From: CAYYIS01 sp964470965
Lineage (GTDB): Bacteria; JAAXHH01; JABIQT01
Assembly (NCBI GenBank): GCA_964470965.1
Contig: CAYYIS010000052.1
Span: 1 to 35,779, forward strand
Direction of reading: 5' to 3'
DNA: 35,779 nucleotides
A model generated the notes under the pieces. It was not told where the DNA came from, searched no databases, and saw only the letters and a list, made by a program, of their open reading frames with translations. Both the position numbers and the translations under genes were made by a program. Below, piece by piece: positions 24,810-33,203 of the stretch (positions are counted from its first letter, which is position 1; each line of letters begins with the position of its first letter).

Positions 24810-25439
24810 ATGTCACGAATTATTACCATGAGTCTTTTCGCCTGGATGATGATTGTACTGGTTTCCTGTGGTCAGGAAACGGCGCCGGAGCAAACGGCCC
24901 AACCCGCCCAAAAGCTACAGGCTGCTTCGACGCCGGGTTCACCTGCGTCCCAGCCGGCCGAGATGACTAGCTCGGCTGCGGGCGCTACCTGGAATGTTCC
25001 GGACCAATGGACGGTGCAGGAAAAACGCCCCATGCGTATCGCAACCTATAACGTGCAGCCAGCATCCGGCGATACGGAACCCGGCGAGTGCGCCATTTTC
25101 TTTTTCGGAACAGGAGAAGGGGGCAGCGTAGAGATGAACCTCGCGCGCTGGAAAGACCAGTTCTCTACGGCCGACGGTAAAGAAGCGGTGCTGACGCAGA
25201 ACGAGAGCACCATCAACGGTCTGGCCGTGACCACCACGTCCATTTCAGGCACGTACCTGGCTTCCATGGGCCCCATGTTTCAGTCCGGTGCCGCAAAAAA
25301 AATTGGCTACAAGATGCTCGGTGCCATTGTTACTGCTCCGGAAGGTAATGTATTCATAAAATTCACCGGTCCCGAAAAAACGATTGACGCCGCCAGCAAA
25401 GAATTTAACGATATGATAAATTCGGTCCGAATAAAATAA
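24810..25439 (+). CDS. Putative lipoprotein of unknown function
   Basis: This 209-residue protein has a type II signal peptide: a short positive start, a hydrophobic core and the lipobox LVSC with C20 as the lipidation site. A flexible linker rich in Ala, Pro, Gln and Ser (about 22-55) is followed by a compact domain beginning ATWNVPDQW and including CAIFFFG-GEGGS and a final amphipathic helix (FNDMINSVRI). No catalytic motif is recognised. AGGAG-like bases stand before the ATG. It follows the acyltransferase by 27 bases, so a periplasmic or outer-membrane role is likely. Confidence 0.82.
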   Translation: MSRIITMSLFAWMMIVLVSCGQETAPEQTAQPAQKLQAASTPGSPASQPAEMTSSAAGATWNVPDQWTVQEKRPMRIATYNVQPASGDTEPGECAIFFFGTGEGGSVEMNLARWKDQFSTADGKEAVLTQNESTINGLAVTTTSISGTYLASMGPMFQSGAAKKIGYKMLGAIVTAPEGNVFIKFTGPEKTIDAASKEFNDMINSVRIK

Positions 25440-25486
25440 GAGCGTGATACATTCCATTAACGCTTTTTACTTCTCGGGAGTTCTTT

Positions 25487-26566
25487 ATGCTCATCATAGA
25501 CGCCCATCTGGATCTATCCTGGAATGCTATTCAAGGAAATCGTAACCTTCTGGATTCCGTATACACCATTCGGTCACGGGAGAGGGATGGAGATTCGCCT
25601 GGGCGCGGACAGGGAACAGTGGCGCTCCCGGAGATGATCCACGGAAAAATCGCGCTCAGTGTCGTGACCGTGTTCGGCCGTTCCACGGGTAATCCCCTAC
25701 CCTATACAGACTACGGTTCGCCTACCCAGTCCTACGGCGTGGCACGGGGGCAACTTGCCTACTACCGGGCGCTGGAGCATGACGGGCATGTTCGGATTAT
25801 TACCGGTCGGCAGGGTCTGGAAATTCACATGGACGAATGGACCGCTTGGGAACTTACCGAGGCGGGGGATCCTCCTCCTCTGGGATTCGTGATCAGTATG
25901 GAAGGTGCGGACCCGATCCAGGCGCCGGATCAGGTGGAATCATGGTATGACGCCGGACTTCGGGCGATCGGCCTGACCCATTATGGCCTGGGTCGGTATG
26001 CCGGGGGCACGGGCGTAGACAATGGCCTCACGGATTTGGCTCCTGAACTGCTTAGCGAGATGCAACGCCTCGGAATACTGCTCGACCTGACCCATTCATC
26101 AGACCGGTCCTTCTGGGAATCCTTCGAGCACTATGACGGACCGGTGCTGGCCAGTCACAACAACTGCCGGGCGCTTGTACCCCACCAGCGCCAGTTTGAT
26201 GATGCCCAGCTGCGGGCGATCATCGACCGTAACGGTGTGATCGGGACGGCGTTCGACGATTGGATGCTGTATCCTGGCTGGACACTGGAAGATCCGGGCA
26301 ACCGGGCGGTTTCTCTCACGAGTATCGTGGATCATATCGATCATGTGTGCGAGCTCGCCGGCAACAGCTGCCATGCCGCTATCGGATCAGATCTGGACGG
26401 CGGGTTCGGCAGAGAACAGACTCCGTACGACCTGGATACCATTGCTGACGAGCAGAAAATAATCGGCCTCCTAGCCGACCGGGGTTACAGTGACGACGAT
26501 ATCGGTCAAATCATGTACGCTAACTGGCTACGACTGTTTCGGCAGGCGTGGCAGGCCGACGGTTAA
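25487..26566 (+). CDS. Membrane dipeptidase-like metallopeptidase (peptidase M19)
   Basis: This 359-residue dinuclear zinc dipeptidase is of the renal dipeptidase family, which cleaves dipeptides, including those with a C-terminal D-residue. Metal ligands are visible in order: H7 and D9 (DAHLD), the bridging Glu E139 (SMEGADP), H203 (DLTHSS) and H224 (ASHNNC). SDLDGGFG at about 301-308 holds the conserved active-site Asp residues. No signal peptide is seen, so it is probably cytoplasmic. It stands 47 bases after the lipoprotein gene and 20 bases before the GT9 gene on the same strand. Confidence 0.93.
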   Translation: MLIIDAHLDLSWNAIQGNRNLLDSVYTIRSRERDGDSPGRGQGTVALPEMIHGKIALSVVTVFGRSTGNPLPYTDYGSPTQSYGVARGQLAYYRALEHDGHVRIITGRQGLEIHMDEWTAWELTEAGDPPPLGFVISMEGADPIQAPDQVESWYDAGLRAIGLTHYGLGRYAGGTGVDNGLTDLAPELLSEMQRLGILLDLTHSSDRSFWESFEHYDGPVLASHNNCRALVPHQRQFDDAQLRAIIDRNGVIGTAFDDWMLYPGWTLEDPGNRAVSLTSIVDHIDHVCELAGNSCHAAIGSDLDGGFGREQTPYDLDTIADEQKIIGLLADRGYSDDDIGQIMYANWLRLFRQAWQADG

Positions 26567-26586
26567 TCGCGAAGAACAGGTGGAAT

Positions 26587-27621
26587 ATGCCCACCAGAGT
26601 TCTCATTATTCAGACCGCATTTATCGGAGACGTGGTGCTGGTCACGCCGCTTATTCAGGCGGCTAAAGAGGGTCTGGAAGCAGATCTGGTATCTGTGCTC
26701 GTTCGGCCCACTGCTGCGGAATTGCTGTACAACAATCCCTGCGTCGACGAGATCATCCCATACGACAAAAAAGAAACCCAGAAGGGACTTTCCGGCCTGA
26801 TGGCCATGGCAGGGCGCTTGAGTACAGTACCGTTCGACACCGCACTCATTCCACATCGGTCGATGCGCAGTGCTTTTCTGGCCTGGTTGGCCCGCATTCC
26901 TGAACGGGTAGGCTTCGCTTCAAGCGAAGGCCGCTGGCTGCTCACGCGCCGAATTCCTTATGAATGCGTCCATGAGGTGGACCGTAACCTCAGCCTCTTG
27001 AGCCCCTGGCACGATGTACATCCGTCCTCCTATCCGCCGGTTTTGTATCCGGATGACGGGGACCGCGCTTTTGTCGACGCGCTGCTTCACAGGCAGGGGT
27101 TCGTTTCTTCAGATCGCCTGATCGGTGTTAATCCCGGTTCGATCTGGGCCACGAAACGGTGGCGTCCGGAACGATTCGCCGACATTGTACGGCGGGTTGA
27201 GCAGGATATGGACGCTCGGGCAGTGCTGTTCGGGGGGTGGGAAGATGTGGACCTGTGCCGGAACATCGCCTCACAATCCGGTGCGAAGCCGCTTATAGCT
27301 GCAGGAGAGGCGACCCTTTTACAATCTGCCGCTCTGGTGGAACGCTGCGCCGCTCTCGTCTCCAACGACAGCGCCATGGTTCACATCGCCGCGGCTATGG
27401 GTACGCCCGTTGTAGACATCTTCGGTCCAACCATACCCGCATTCGGCTTCACGCCCTATGGCCAGGGTCACTGTTCGATAGAATACAATCTTGCCTGCCG
27501 TCCCTGCGGTCGGCACGGTAGCGCCAACTGCCCCATCGGGACACACGAATGTATGACAGGAATCACGTCGGAACAGGTGTTCGAAGCGCTGAGTGACATG
27601 GTAGGTCCCAATACAGGATGA
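26587..27621 (+). CDS. Glycosyltransferase family 9 protein (ADP-heptose:LPS heptosyltransferase-like)
   Basis: This 344-residue GT-B enzyme is probably cytoplasmic and peripheral to the inner membrane, transferring heptose or a similar sugar onto a lipopolysaccharide core. The N-terminal segment IIQTAFIGDVVLVTPLI is the GT9 acceptor-side motif. The nucleotide-sugar side has NPGSIWATKRWRPERFA (about 178-195) and SNDSAMVHIAAAMGTPVVDIFGPT near residues 259-282. An ATG at 26548 is also in frame but lies inside the preceding gene. The ATG at 26587 has an AGGTGGA just upstream and starts the first beta strand, so it is preferred. It is followed ten bases later by a PfkB kinase, a pairing that could belong to one sugar pathway. 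Confidence 0.92.
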   Translation: MPTRVLIIQTAFIGDVVLVTPLIQAAKEGLEADLVSVLVRPTAAELLYNNPCVDEIIPYDKKETQKGLSGLMAMAGRLSTVPFDTALIPHRSMRSAFLAWLARIPERVGFASSEGRWLLTRRIPYECVHEVDRNLSLLSPWHDVHPSSYPPVLYPDDGDRAFVDALLHRQGFVSSDRLIGVNPGSIWATKRWRPERFADIVRRVEQDMDARAVLFGGWEDVDLCRNIASQSGAKPLIAAGEATLLQSAALVERCAALVSNDSAMVHIAAAMGTPVVDIFGPTIPAFGFTPYGQGHCSIEYNLACRPCGRHGSANCPIGTHECMTGITSEQVFEALSDMVGPNTG

Positions 27622-27631
27622 AAGAGGCACT

Positions 27632-28543
27632 ATGAAGATCGCCATCATCGGTATTATCAACCATGACACCATAACTATGGCAAACGGCCAGGAGCTGCAC
27701 GACCTGGGTGGCATACTGTATAACACTGCCGTTCTGGCCAACCTGGTGGAGGAGAGCGTCTCGATCCTTCCCATCTCGAAGATCGGTGCCGATTGCAGGG
27801 ACATGATGCGCCGCATCATAGATCCGTATGACAACGTGGACAGCCGTGGAATCGTGACCGCGCCGGACGGAACAAGCCGCAACACCATCCGGTACGACGA
27901 GAACATGGAGAAGGTGGAGCAACTGACTAATCACATCGCCCCTATTCCCCTTGCACAAATCGAGCCGTATATGGACAGCGACGCCTTTCTGATCAATTTT
28001 ATCACCGGTGACGATATCAGTCGGGACGTCCTTCGGGAGATTCGTTCCCGATCGTTGGGTTTGATTTACCTCGACGTCCATAACCTGTGTCTGGGAATCG
28101 ATGATGAGGGCTACCGTTTTCACCGGCCGCCGGAGCAGTGGGATGAATGGATGCGCCTGGTCGATGTGGTGCAGTTGAATGAGATCGAAGCCCGGTTGCT
28201 GACTGGTCGGGATATGGAAACCGACGATGATTTTGTTGAAATAGGAAACGATATTCTTGACTTGGGCCCTTCCATATTCATAGCCACCCGGGGGCGTCTC
28301 GGATCAGTCACGGTGTATAACGCATCAGGCACACGCAGCTCGCTGGTTTGCCCACCCCAGCCGATCGATCAGGTGATAGATACCACCGGCTGTGGTGACG
28401 CTTTCGCCGCCGGCTTCCTGACCGACTACATGGTCACCCGGGACCCAATCAGCGCAACCCGCCTGGCAAACTGGACCGCCGGTGTAAATTGCACGCTGGC
28501 GGGCCTCTCGGAAGTAGACAAATTTCGGGTGTCGCGGAGGTAG
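27632..28543 (+). CDS. PfkB-family carbohydrate kinase
   Basis: This 303-residue sugar or nucleoside kinase has the ribokinase fold. The N-terminal LGGILYNTAV segment (about 25-34) corresponds to the GG-x-N substrate motif. The C-terminal DTTGCGDAFAAGF (about 250-262) holds the anion hole and the catalytic base D256. The QLNEIEARLLTG segment with conserved Asn and Glu is also present. Position after a heptosyltransferase-like gene could suggest a sugar-phosphate step in envelope glycan synthesis, as with HldE, but the sequence does not identify the sugar. It is the last gene of the colinear run that starts at 20104. Confidence 0.92.
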   Translation: MKIAIIGIINHDTITMANGQELHDLGGILYNTAVLANLVEESVSILPISKIGADCRDMMRRIIDPYDNVDSRGIVTAPDGTSRNTIRYDENMEKVEQLTNHIAPIPLAQIEPYMDSDAFLINFITGDDISRDVLREIRSRSLGLIYLDVHNLCLGIDDEGYRFHRPPEQWDEWMRLVDVVQLNEIEARLLTGRDMETDDDFVEIGNDILDLGPSIFIATRGRLGSVTVYNASGTRSSLVCPPQPIDQVIDTTGCGDAFAAGFLTDYMVTRDPISATRLANWTAGVNCTLAGLSEVDKFRVSRR

Positions 28544-28576
28544 AGCGGAGGTGCCCAGTTTAATCACATTAACTCT

Positions 28577-28594
28577 TGTCCTCTTTGTAGGACA
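28577..28594 (+). other. Small stem-loop between the kinase and the dioxygenase gene
   Basis: TGTCCT (28577-28582) and AGGACA (28589-28594) form a perfect 6-bp stem with a six-base loop. No T-tract follows, so termination is uncertain. The 141-base gap holds no gene; it is the likely control region of the downstream cassette, but no convincing promoter was found. Confidence 0.35.
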
Positions 28595-28684
28595 GGCGTA
28601 GTATTATGACAAACCGCGTTTGACGATTGGCAGATATGTCGAGGCTGTCACGAACCCGACGAACGATACACAGGAGCTGCTTTC

Positions 28685-29512
28685 ATGCTCACCGAAATCA
28701 TAACCGAGCGGTACCACGTATCCGTTGACCAGGTAAAGACCTTCTGCGAACAGGGCTTTCTTAAAGTGGAGCAGTTAGTAAACCCTGAAGAGGTGCAGGA
28801 AATCAGCGACCACTCGCTGGACCTGATGTATGGTCGGGAATCGGTTGAAGGTGTCGAACCGCCCCGTCCTGGGATGTCACCGGATGAAATAGAGGGACGG
28901 CTACTCAGGATTCATATGCTGCATCACAAGCATGAACTGCACGAACGGTATCTTCTGCATCCGCGGATACTGGATGTGCTTGAAGTGTTGATCGGTCCAG
29001 ATGTGATGGCCATGCAGACCATGCTGTTCATCAAGGCACCAGGACAGCCCGGTCAGGGATACCATCAGGATTCCTATTACATTAAGACCTGGCCGGATCA
29101 TCTGTGCGGTGCCTGGATCGCGCTTGATGATGCGGACGAGGAAAACGGGTGTATGTACATGCAGCCCGGTTCCCAGTATGAGCCGATTAGCTTCGATGTA
29201 CAGGCACCGGATGATACGGACGAACATCAGGAAGGACTGACCGAAATAGTTGGTATCGATCGCTCCAAAGAAGTTCCGGTTGTCGCGAAAGCTGGCGATG
29301 TGGTTTTCTTCGGAGGGCACGTAAAACACCGGTCCACCAAAAACCGCTCGACCCGTTTCCGCCGGTCGTTCGTCAGCCATTATTCCAATGCTCGCTCCTT
29401 TACTGAATGGCACGGCGGCAATGAACACCAGATTCTGGCCCGGGGGAAGACACATCTGCCCTTTGCAGTACCCCAGTTTGATCCAACCTACGATCCGGAA
29501 GGGAAGGGATAA
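28685..29512 (+). CDS. Phytanoyl-CoA dioxygenase (PhyH) family protein
   Basis: This 275-residue Fe(II)/2-oxoglutarate-dependent oxygenase should hydroxylate an unactivated carbon. The iron ligands are H127 and D129 in GYHQDSYYIK and H215 in GGHVKHRST; the 2-oxoglutarate-binding Arg is one of R224/R226 in NRSTRFRRSF. PhyH-like proteins are much expanded in sponge-associated and other uncultured marine bacteria, where most substrates are unknown. It opens a cassette in which the next gene begins 11 bases after its stop. No signal peptide. A role in attacking an aliphatic or aminated substrate before hydrolysis by the downstream enzymes is inference. Confidence 0.93.
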   Translation: MLTEIITERYHVSVDQVKTFCEQGFLKVEQLVNPEEVQEISDHSLDLMYGRESVEGVEPPRPGMSPDEIEGRLLRIHMLHHKHELHERYLLHPRILDVLEVLIGPDVMAMQTMLFIKAPGQPGQGYHQDSYYIKTWPDHLCGAWIALDDADEENGCMYMQPGSQYEPISFDVQAPDDTDEHQEGLTEIVGIDRSKEVPVVAKAGDVVFFGGHVKHRSTKNRSTRFRRSFVSHYSNARSFTEWHGGNEHQILARGKTHLPFAVPQFDPTYDPEGKG

Positions 29513-29523
29513 AGGACCGGTTC

Positions 29524-30375
29524 ATGCGACTGACTGTCAGCAACCACTCATTCGAATACCTGAATTTGGAAGGCACCCTGGCTCTGGCCAAGGCCATGGG
29601 ATTCACTGGTGTAGATATCGCAGGATTCCATAATCGTGGCCGATGCAGCCTGGAGCCGGACGAGGTGGGAGCTGATCCCTCGGGACATGCGGATCGGCTG
29701 AACAAATTGCTGGAACAGTACGGTCTGGATGCGGTGGATTTTTTTCCGCAGTTCGGCGCTTCCTTGTACGAGCGCTGCTTTAATTCACCAGATCCGACAG
29801 TCCGGGCGCAAAACATGACGTCTTTCAAAGGTATTATAAAATTCTGCAAGATGACCGATATTCCCGGGTTCACCATCAGCCCCGGTATTCATCATCCGGA
29901 CCGTTCCATGGAAGAGAACATGGACACCTCTGGCGATGCGCTGGCGATCCTGACCGATATCGCGGGTGAGGTGGATATCAACGTGCGTTTCGAGCCGCAC
30001 CTGAGTTCGGTAACGGACACGCCCGAACGGGCACTGGCTCTACTGGAACGTGCACCCCATGCGAAGTTGACTCTTGACTATTCCCACTTTACGCAACAAT
30101 ACATCCCGGATGAACGAATACATCCTCTACTGCCGTTCACCGATCACTTTCATATCCGGCCGGCCCGGCCCGGAAAACTGCAGACGCGGCTGGATGAAAA
30201 CACGATAGATTTTATAGATATCGCTGATAGACTGAACGCACAGGGTTACCGACGCTGTCTTTCGGTAGAATACGTCTACATGACCTGGTTTGACTGCAAC
30301 CAGGTAGATTGCCTTACGGAAACTATTTTCACGAAGGACCTCCTGGAACCACATGTCAGTGTCAACTGGAAATAA
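29524..30375 (+). CDS. Sugar phosphate isomerase/epimerase-like TIM-barrel protein
   Basis: This 283-residue protein is of the xylose-isomerase-like TIM-barrel superfamily (IolE/IolI, hydroxypyruvate isomerase, AP endonuclease 2 type). Visible features are the first strand and helix with GFTGVDIAGFHN (about 26-37), the RFEPHLSSV segment (about 153-161) with a probable metal-binding Glu, LTLDYSHF (about 181-188) with Asp and His, DHFHIRPAR near residue 210, and the C-terminal SVEYVYM with the last Glu ligand. These acidic and His residues at strand ends are the usual divalent-metal site. It is cytoplasmic and lies 11 bases after the dioxygenase and six bases before the ceramidase-like gene. 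Confidence 0.88.
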   Translation: MRLTVSNHSFEYLNLEGTLALAKAMGFTGVDIAGFHNRGRCSLEPDEVGADPSGHADRLNKLLEQYGLDAVDFFPQFGASLYERCFNSPDPTVRAQNMTSFKGIIKFCKMTDIPGFTISPGIHHPDRSMEENMDTSGDALAILTDIAGEVDINVRFEPHLSSVTDTPERALALLERAPHAKLTLDYSHFTQQYIPDERIHPLLPFTDHFHIRPARPGKLQTRLDENTIDFIDIADRLNAQGYRRCLSVEYVYMTWFDCNQVDCLTETIFTKDLLEPHVSVNWK

Positions 30376-30381
30376 GTAGCC

Positions 30382-31818
30382 ATGCAGATGCTCTTGGCCG
30401 GTGTCGGCCGACAGATAATAAACCCCCCACTTGGCGTCAAAACGTTCGGATTCAGTTCCCGGGAAGGGACAGTGCAGGCTATCGAATCCGATCTCTCGGC
30501 GACGGCGCTGGTGCTGGCTGACGGGGAAAATAAGATTGCCATTGTCGCTGTTGACACTGGATGGCTCGCGTATGCAACGGCCACGGACTTAAGGCGCCGC
30601 TTAAGTGAGGCGATCGGGACACCCCCTTCGCACATCCTGGTTAACTTGAACCACACCCACAGCTCATCGTCCATGCCGGAATGGGTGCCGGACGAACCTG
30701 ACCAGATGGCCATGCAGGCGCGACACCGCGACGACCTGTGCGACCGGGTGGTAAAAGCGGTACAGGACGCCGAGGCGAACCTGCATCCCGCACGTATCGG
30801 TTCGGGATGGGGTGACTGCGATATCGGGGTGTATCGTCGAGAGATGGGTGCCGACGGTATCGTATTTCTCGGCGAGGTACCGGATCATCCGATAGACACA
30901 TCGGTGGGAGTGATCCGCCTGGACGACCTGGACGGAAACCCGATTGCGACGCTGTTCAGCTACGGATGCCATCCGGTGGTTGTGGGCCCCCGATCGTTCG
31001 TAGCGTCCCCGGATTTTCCCGGGGCGGCACGTGATGTCATCGAATCCTCTTTGGGCGGAACGGCCATGTTCCTACAGGCGTGCGGCGGCAACATCATGCC
31101 GGCCGGGGGCATGGGGTATGAAGTGGATTGCCGGGATTCCAAAAAACGTATCGGTTCGATCCTGGGCGGCGAAGTCCTGAAAACATCTGCCGCTATCCGA
31201 ACGAACGTGACACGCGGCGAGCGTACCCGGTTGGGGTCTTTGTCCAATATTTCGCTCTGGCCCTGGGTGCCGGTTTCGGGTGGGTCCTGCGCCGCGTTGA
31301 GCGGGGTAGATGAAATCGTCTCCCTTGACTATATCGCAATGCCGTCTCTGGATGCTGCGAAACGGAACCAGGAACAATACCACCGGATTAAAGAAGAGGC
31401 GAAAACCCGGTCCGCCCGGGAATCGGAACTGAACGTCGCTACCCGGTTCGCGGACTGGTCGGACAAGCTGGTGGAAGCGATCGAGACAGATCGGCGCAGC
31501 CTGGACATCGTCGTACAGGTGTTGCGGATCAACGATATTGCACTGGTCGGCCTGAGCGCCGAAGCGTTTTTCGAGACCGGAATGACGCTCAAATCCCGTT
31601 CTCCGATTCCACATACGCAAGTCCTGGGTTATTCCAACGGCTGCGTGTGTTACCTCCCCCGTGCGGAAGACTATCCTCCGGGCGGCTGGAACTGGAAAGA
31701 ACGGTACGGCGTTCCGGATATGCTATTTCAGGCGTACAGCCTGCCCGTGGCGCTGCATCAGGATTCGGAACGCCGCGTGGTTGACCGGGCAGAGGCATTG
31801 CTGCAGAAATTAGCATAA
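30382..31818 (+). CDS. Neutral/alkaline ceramidase N-terminal-like hydrolase
   Basis: This 478-residue protein resembles the N-terminal catalytic domain of neutral/alkaline non-lysosomal ceramidase, a zinc amidase. Family-like segments are the start GVGRQIINPPLG, the NLNHTHSSSSMPE motif with H91 and H93, SYGCHPVVV with H197, the SPDFPGAARDV stretch and LQACGGNIMP. It lacks the C-terminal immunoglobulin-like domain and the signal peptide of secreted ceramidases. Many bacterial homologues of this size have no known substrate, so ceramide should not be assumed; the chemistry is most likely hydrolysis of an amide. It is placed between an isomerase and an aminotransferase, which could fit release of an amine and its further conversion. 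Confidence 0.85.
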   Translation: MQMLLAGVGRQIINPPLGVKTFGFSSREGTVQAIESDLSATALVLADGENKIAIVAVDTGWLAYATATDLRRRLSEAIGTPPSHILVNLNHTHSSSSMPEWVPDEPDQMAMQARHRDDLCDRVVKAVQDAEANLHPARIGSGWGDCDIGVYRREMGADGIVFLGEVPDHPIDTSVGVIRLDDLDGNPIATLFSYGCHPVVVGPRSFVASPDFPGAARDVIESSLGGTAMFLQACGGNIMPAGGMGYEVDCRDSKKRIGSILGGEVLKTSAAIRTNVTRGERTRLGSLSNISLWPWVPVSGGSCAALSGVDEIVSLDYIAMPSLDAAKRNQEQYHRIKEEAKTRSARESELNVATRFADWSDKLVEAIETDRRSLDIVVQVLRINDIALVGLSAEAFFETGMTLKSRSPIPHTQVLGYSNGCVCYLPRAEDYPPGGWNWKERYGVPDMLFQAYSLPVALHQDSERRVVDRAEALLQKLA

Positions 31819-31829
31819 ATGGAGTCCTT

Positions 31830-33188
31830 ATGTCGGATGTGTCTGTTGTATCAAAGTTAAAATCGGTTGATCTGTTCGAACAAGCTACCCGATCAGTGGC
31901 TGGCGGTGTCGGCCATGACTTACGGATCGGTCATCCGATTCCGCTCTATATTGAACGGGCCTCCGGTGCCAGAAAGTGGGATGTGGACGGAAAAGAATAT
32001 CTCGATTACGGCATGGGTAACGCTGCGTTGATGCTCGGCCATGCGCCACCGGATGTGATTGCTGCCATACAGGATGCGCTGGGTAACGGGTTTCATTTCG
32101 GAAATGACCATCCGATTCAGGTCGAATGGGCCCAGTTGATCCGGACGCTGGTGCCGTCGGCCGAGCAGGTACGGTTCGTAAATTCAGGCTCTGAGGGGAC
32201 GATGTTGGCACTGCGTGTGGCCCGGGCTTTCTCCGGACGGAAGAAAGTGTTGAGGTTCGAGGGCCATTTCAGTGGCTGGCACGACGGGGTCGGGAAAGGG
32301 GCTATGCTGCCGTTTGATCAGCCGGTTTCCGCCGGCATCCCGGAAGCGGTACTGGATACTATTATCGTCATTCCGGCGGATTTGGAGATTCTGGAACAGA
32401 CCTTGCGGGACAATGACGACATCGCCGCCATCATGCTGGAACCGTCCGGCGGCTCATGGGGTACCGTGCCGCTCAGCATAGACTTCAACCGGGAACTGCG
32501 GCGATTGTCTACCGAACAAAACGTTCTGCTCATCTATGATGAAGTCATCACGGGGTTTCGATACGCACCGGGAGGGTACCAGGAATATGCAGGCGTCACA
32601 CCGGATATGACGGTCTTAGGCAAGATAATAACCGGGGGAATGCCGGGCGGTGCACTGGCGGGTCGTGCCGATGTCATGCGTCTTTTTGACTTTACGGGTG
32701 ACGCACAGCACGACCGCTACGAACGGGTGCACCACCTGGGAACGTTTAACGCCAATCCGCTCACAGCCGCCGCGGGATTATCCACATTGAAGCGGATCGC
32801 CACGGGAAAACCTCAAGCCCATGCCAACCGGATGGCCGAACGTTTGCGCTCCGGAATGGACGAAATTCTGGAGCAGAAGCAAGTTGCCGGATATGTGTAC
32901 GGCGACGCCTCCTTTTTTCACGTGTATATGGAGACCCATCCCGGCCCATGCGTCTCCCGGCGTAAGGATCTCGTGACCGATGAGGCGGCCATCCTGAAGG
33001 GTATCCCCAAGGAGGTCGTAACCGTTTTCCAGAAAACCTTGCTGGGCCACGGTGTCGACCTGCTTTCCTACACCGGTGGCGCCGTATCCTCAGTACATAC
33101 GGACGCCGATATAGATCACACGCTGGGTGTTTTTCGATCGACCATACAGACTCTGTTGGACGATCAGGTGATTGCCAGGCTCCAATAA
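31830..33188 (+). CDS. Class III aminotransferase (glutamate-1-semialdehyde aminomutase-like)
   Basis: This 452-residue PLP enzyme is a paralogue of HemL within the same window. Marks are NSGSEGTMLALRVARAF (about 118-134) for PLP phosphate binding, IYDEVITGFR with the cofactor-binding D237, and the Schiff-base lysine K265 in LGKIITGGMPGG. The GSA-aminomutase feature HGHGDS is replaced by HFSGWHDG, so it is unlikely to be a second HemL. Similar class III enzymes transaminate amino alcohol oxidation products, taurine, beta-alanine or other omega-amines. The location behind a ceramidase-like amidase and before a sulfatase suggests it handles an amine from the cassette's substrate; this is inference. 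Confidence 0.92.
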   Translation: MSDVSVVSKLKSVDLFEQATRSVAGGVGHDLRIGHPIPLYIERASGARKWDVDGKEYLDYGMGNAALMLGHAPPDVIAAIQDALGNGFHFGNDHPIQVEWAQLIRTLVPSAEQVRFVNSGSEGTMLALRVARAFSGRKKVLRFEGHFSGWHDGVGKGAMLPFDQPVSAGIPEAVLDTIIVIPADLEILEQTLRDNDDIAAIMLEPSGGSWGTVPLSIDFNRELRRLSTEQNVLLIYDEVITGFRYAPGGYQEYAGVTPDMTVLGKIITGGMPGGALAGRADVMRLFDFTGDAQHDRYERVHHLGTFNANPLTAAAGLSTLKRIATGKPQAHANRMAERLRSGMDEILEQKQVAGYVYGDASFFHVYMETHPGPCVSRRKDLVTDEAAILKGIPKEVVTVFQKTLLGHGVDLLSYTGGAVSSVHTDADIDHTLGVFRSTIQTLLDDQVIARLQ

Positions 33189-33203
33189 CCCTCCCATATC
33201 CCT

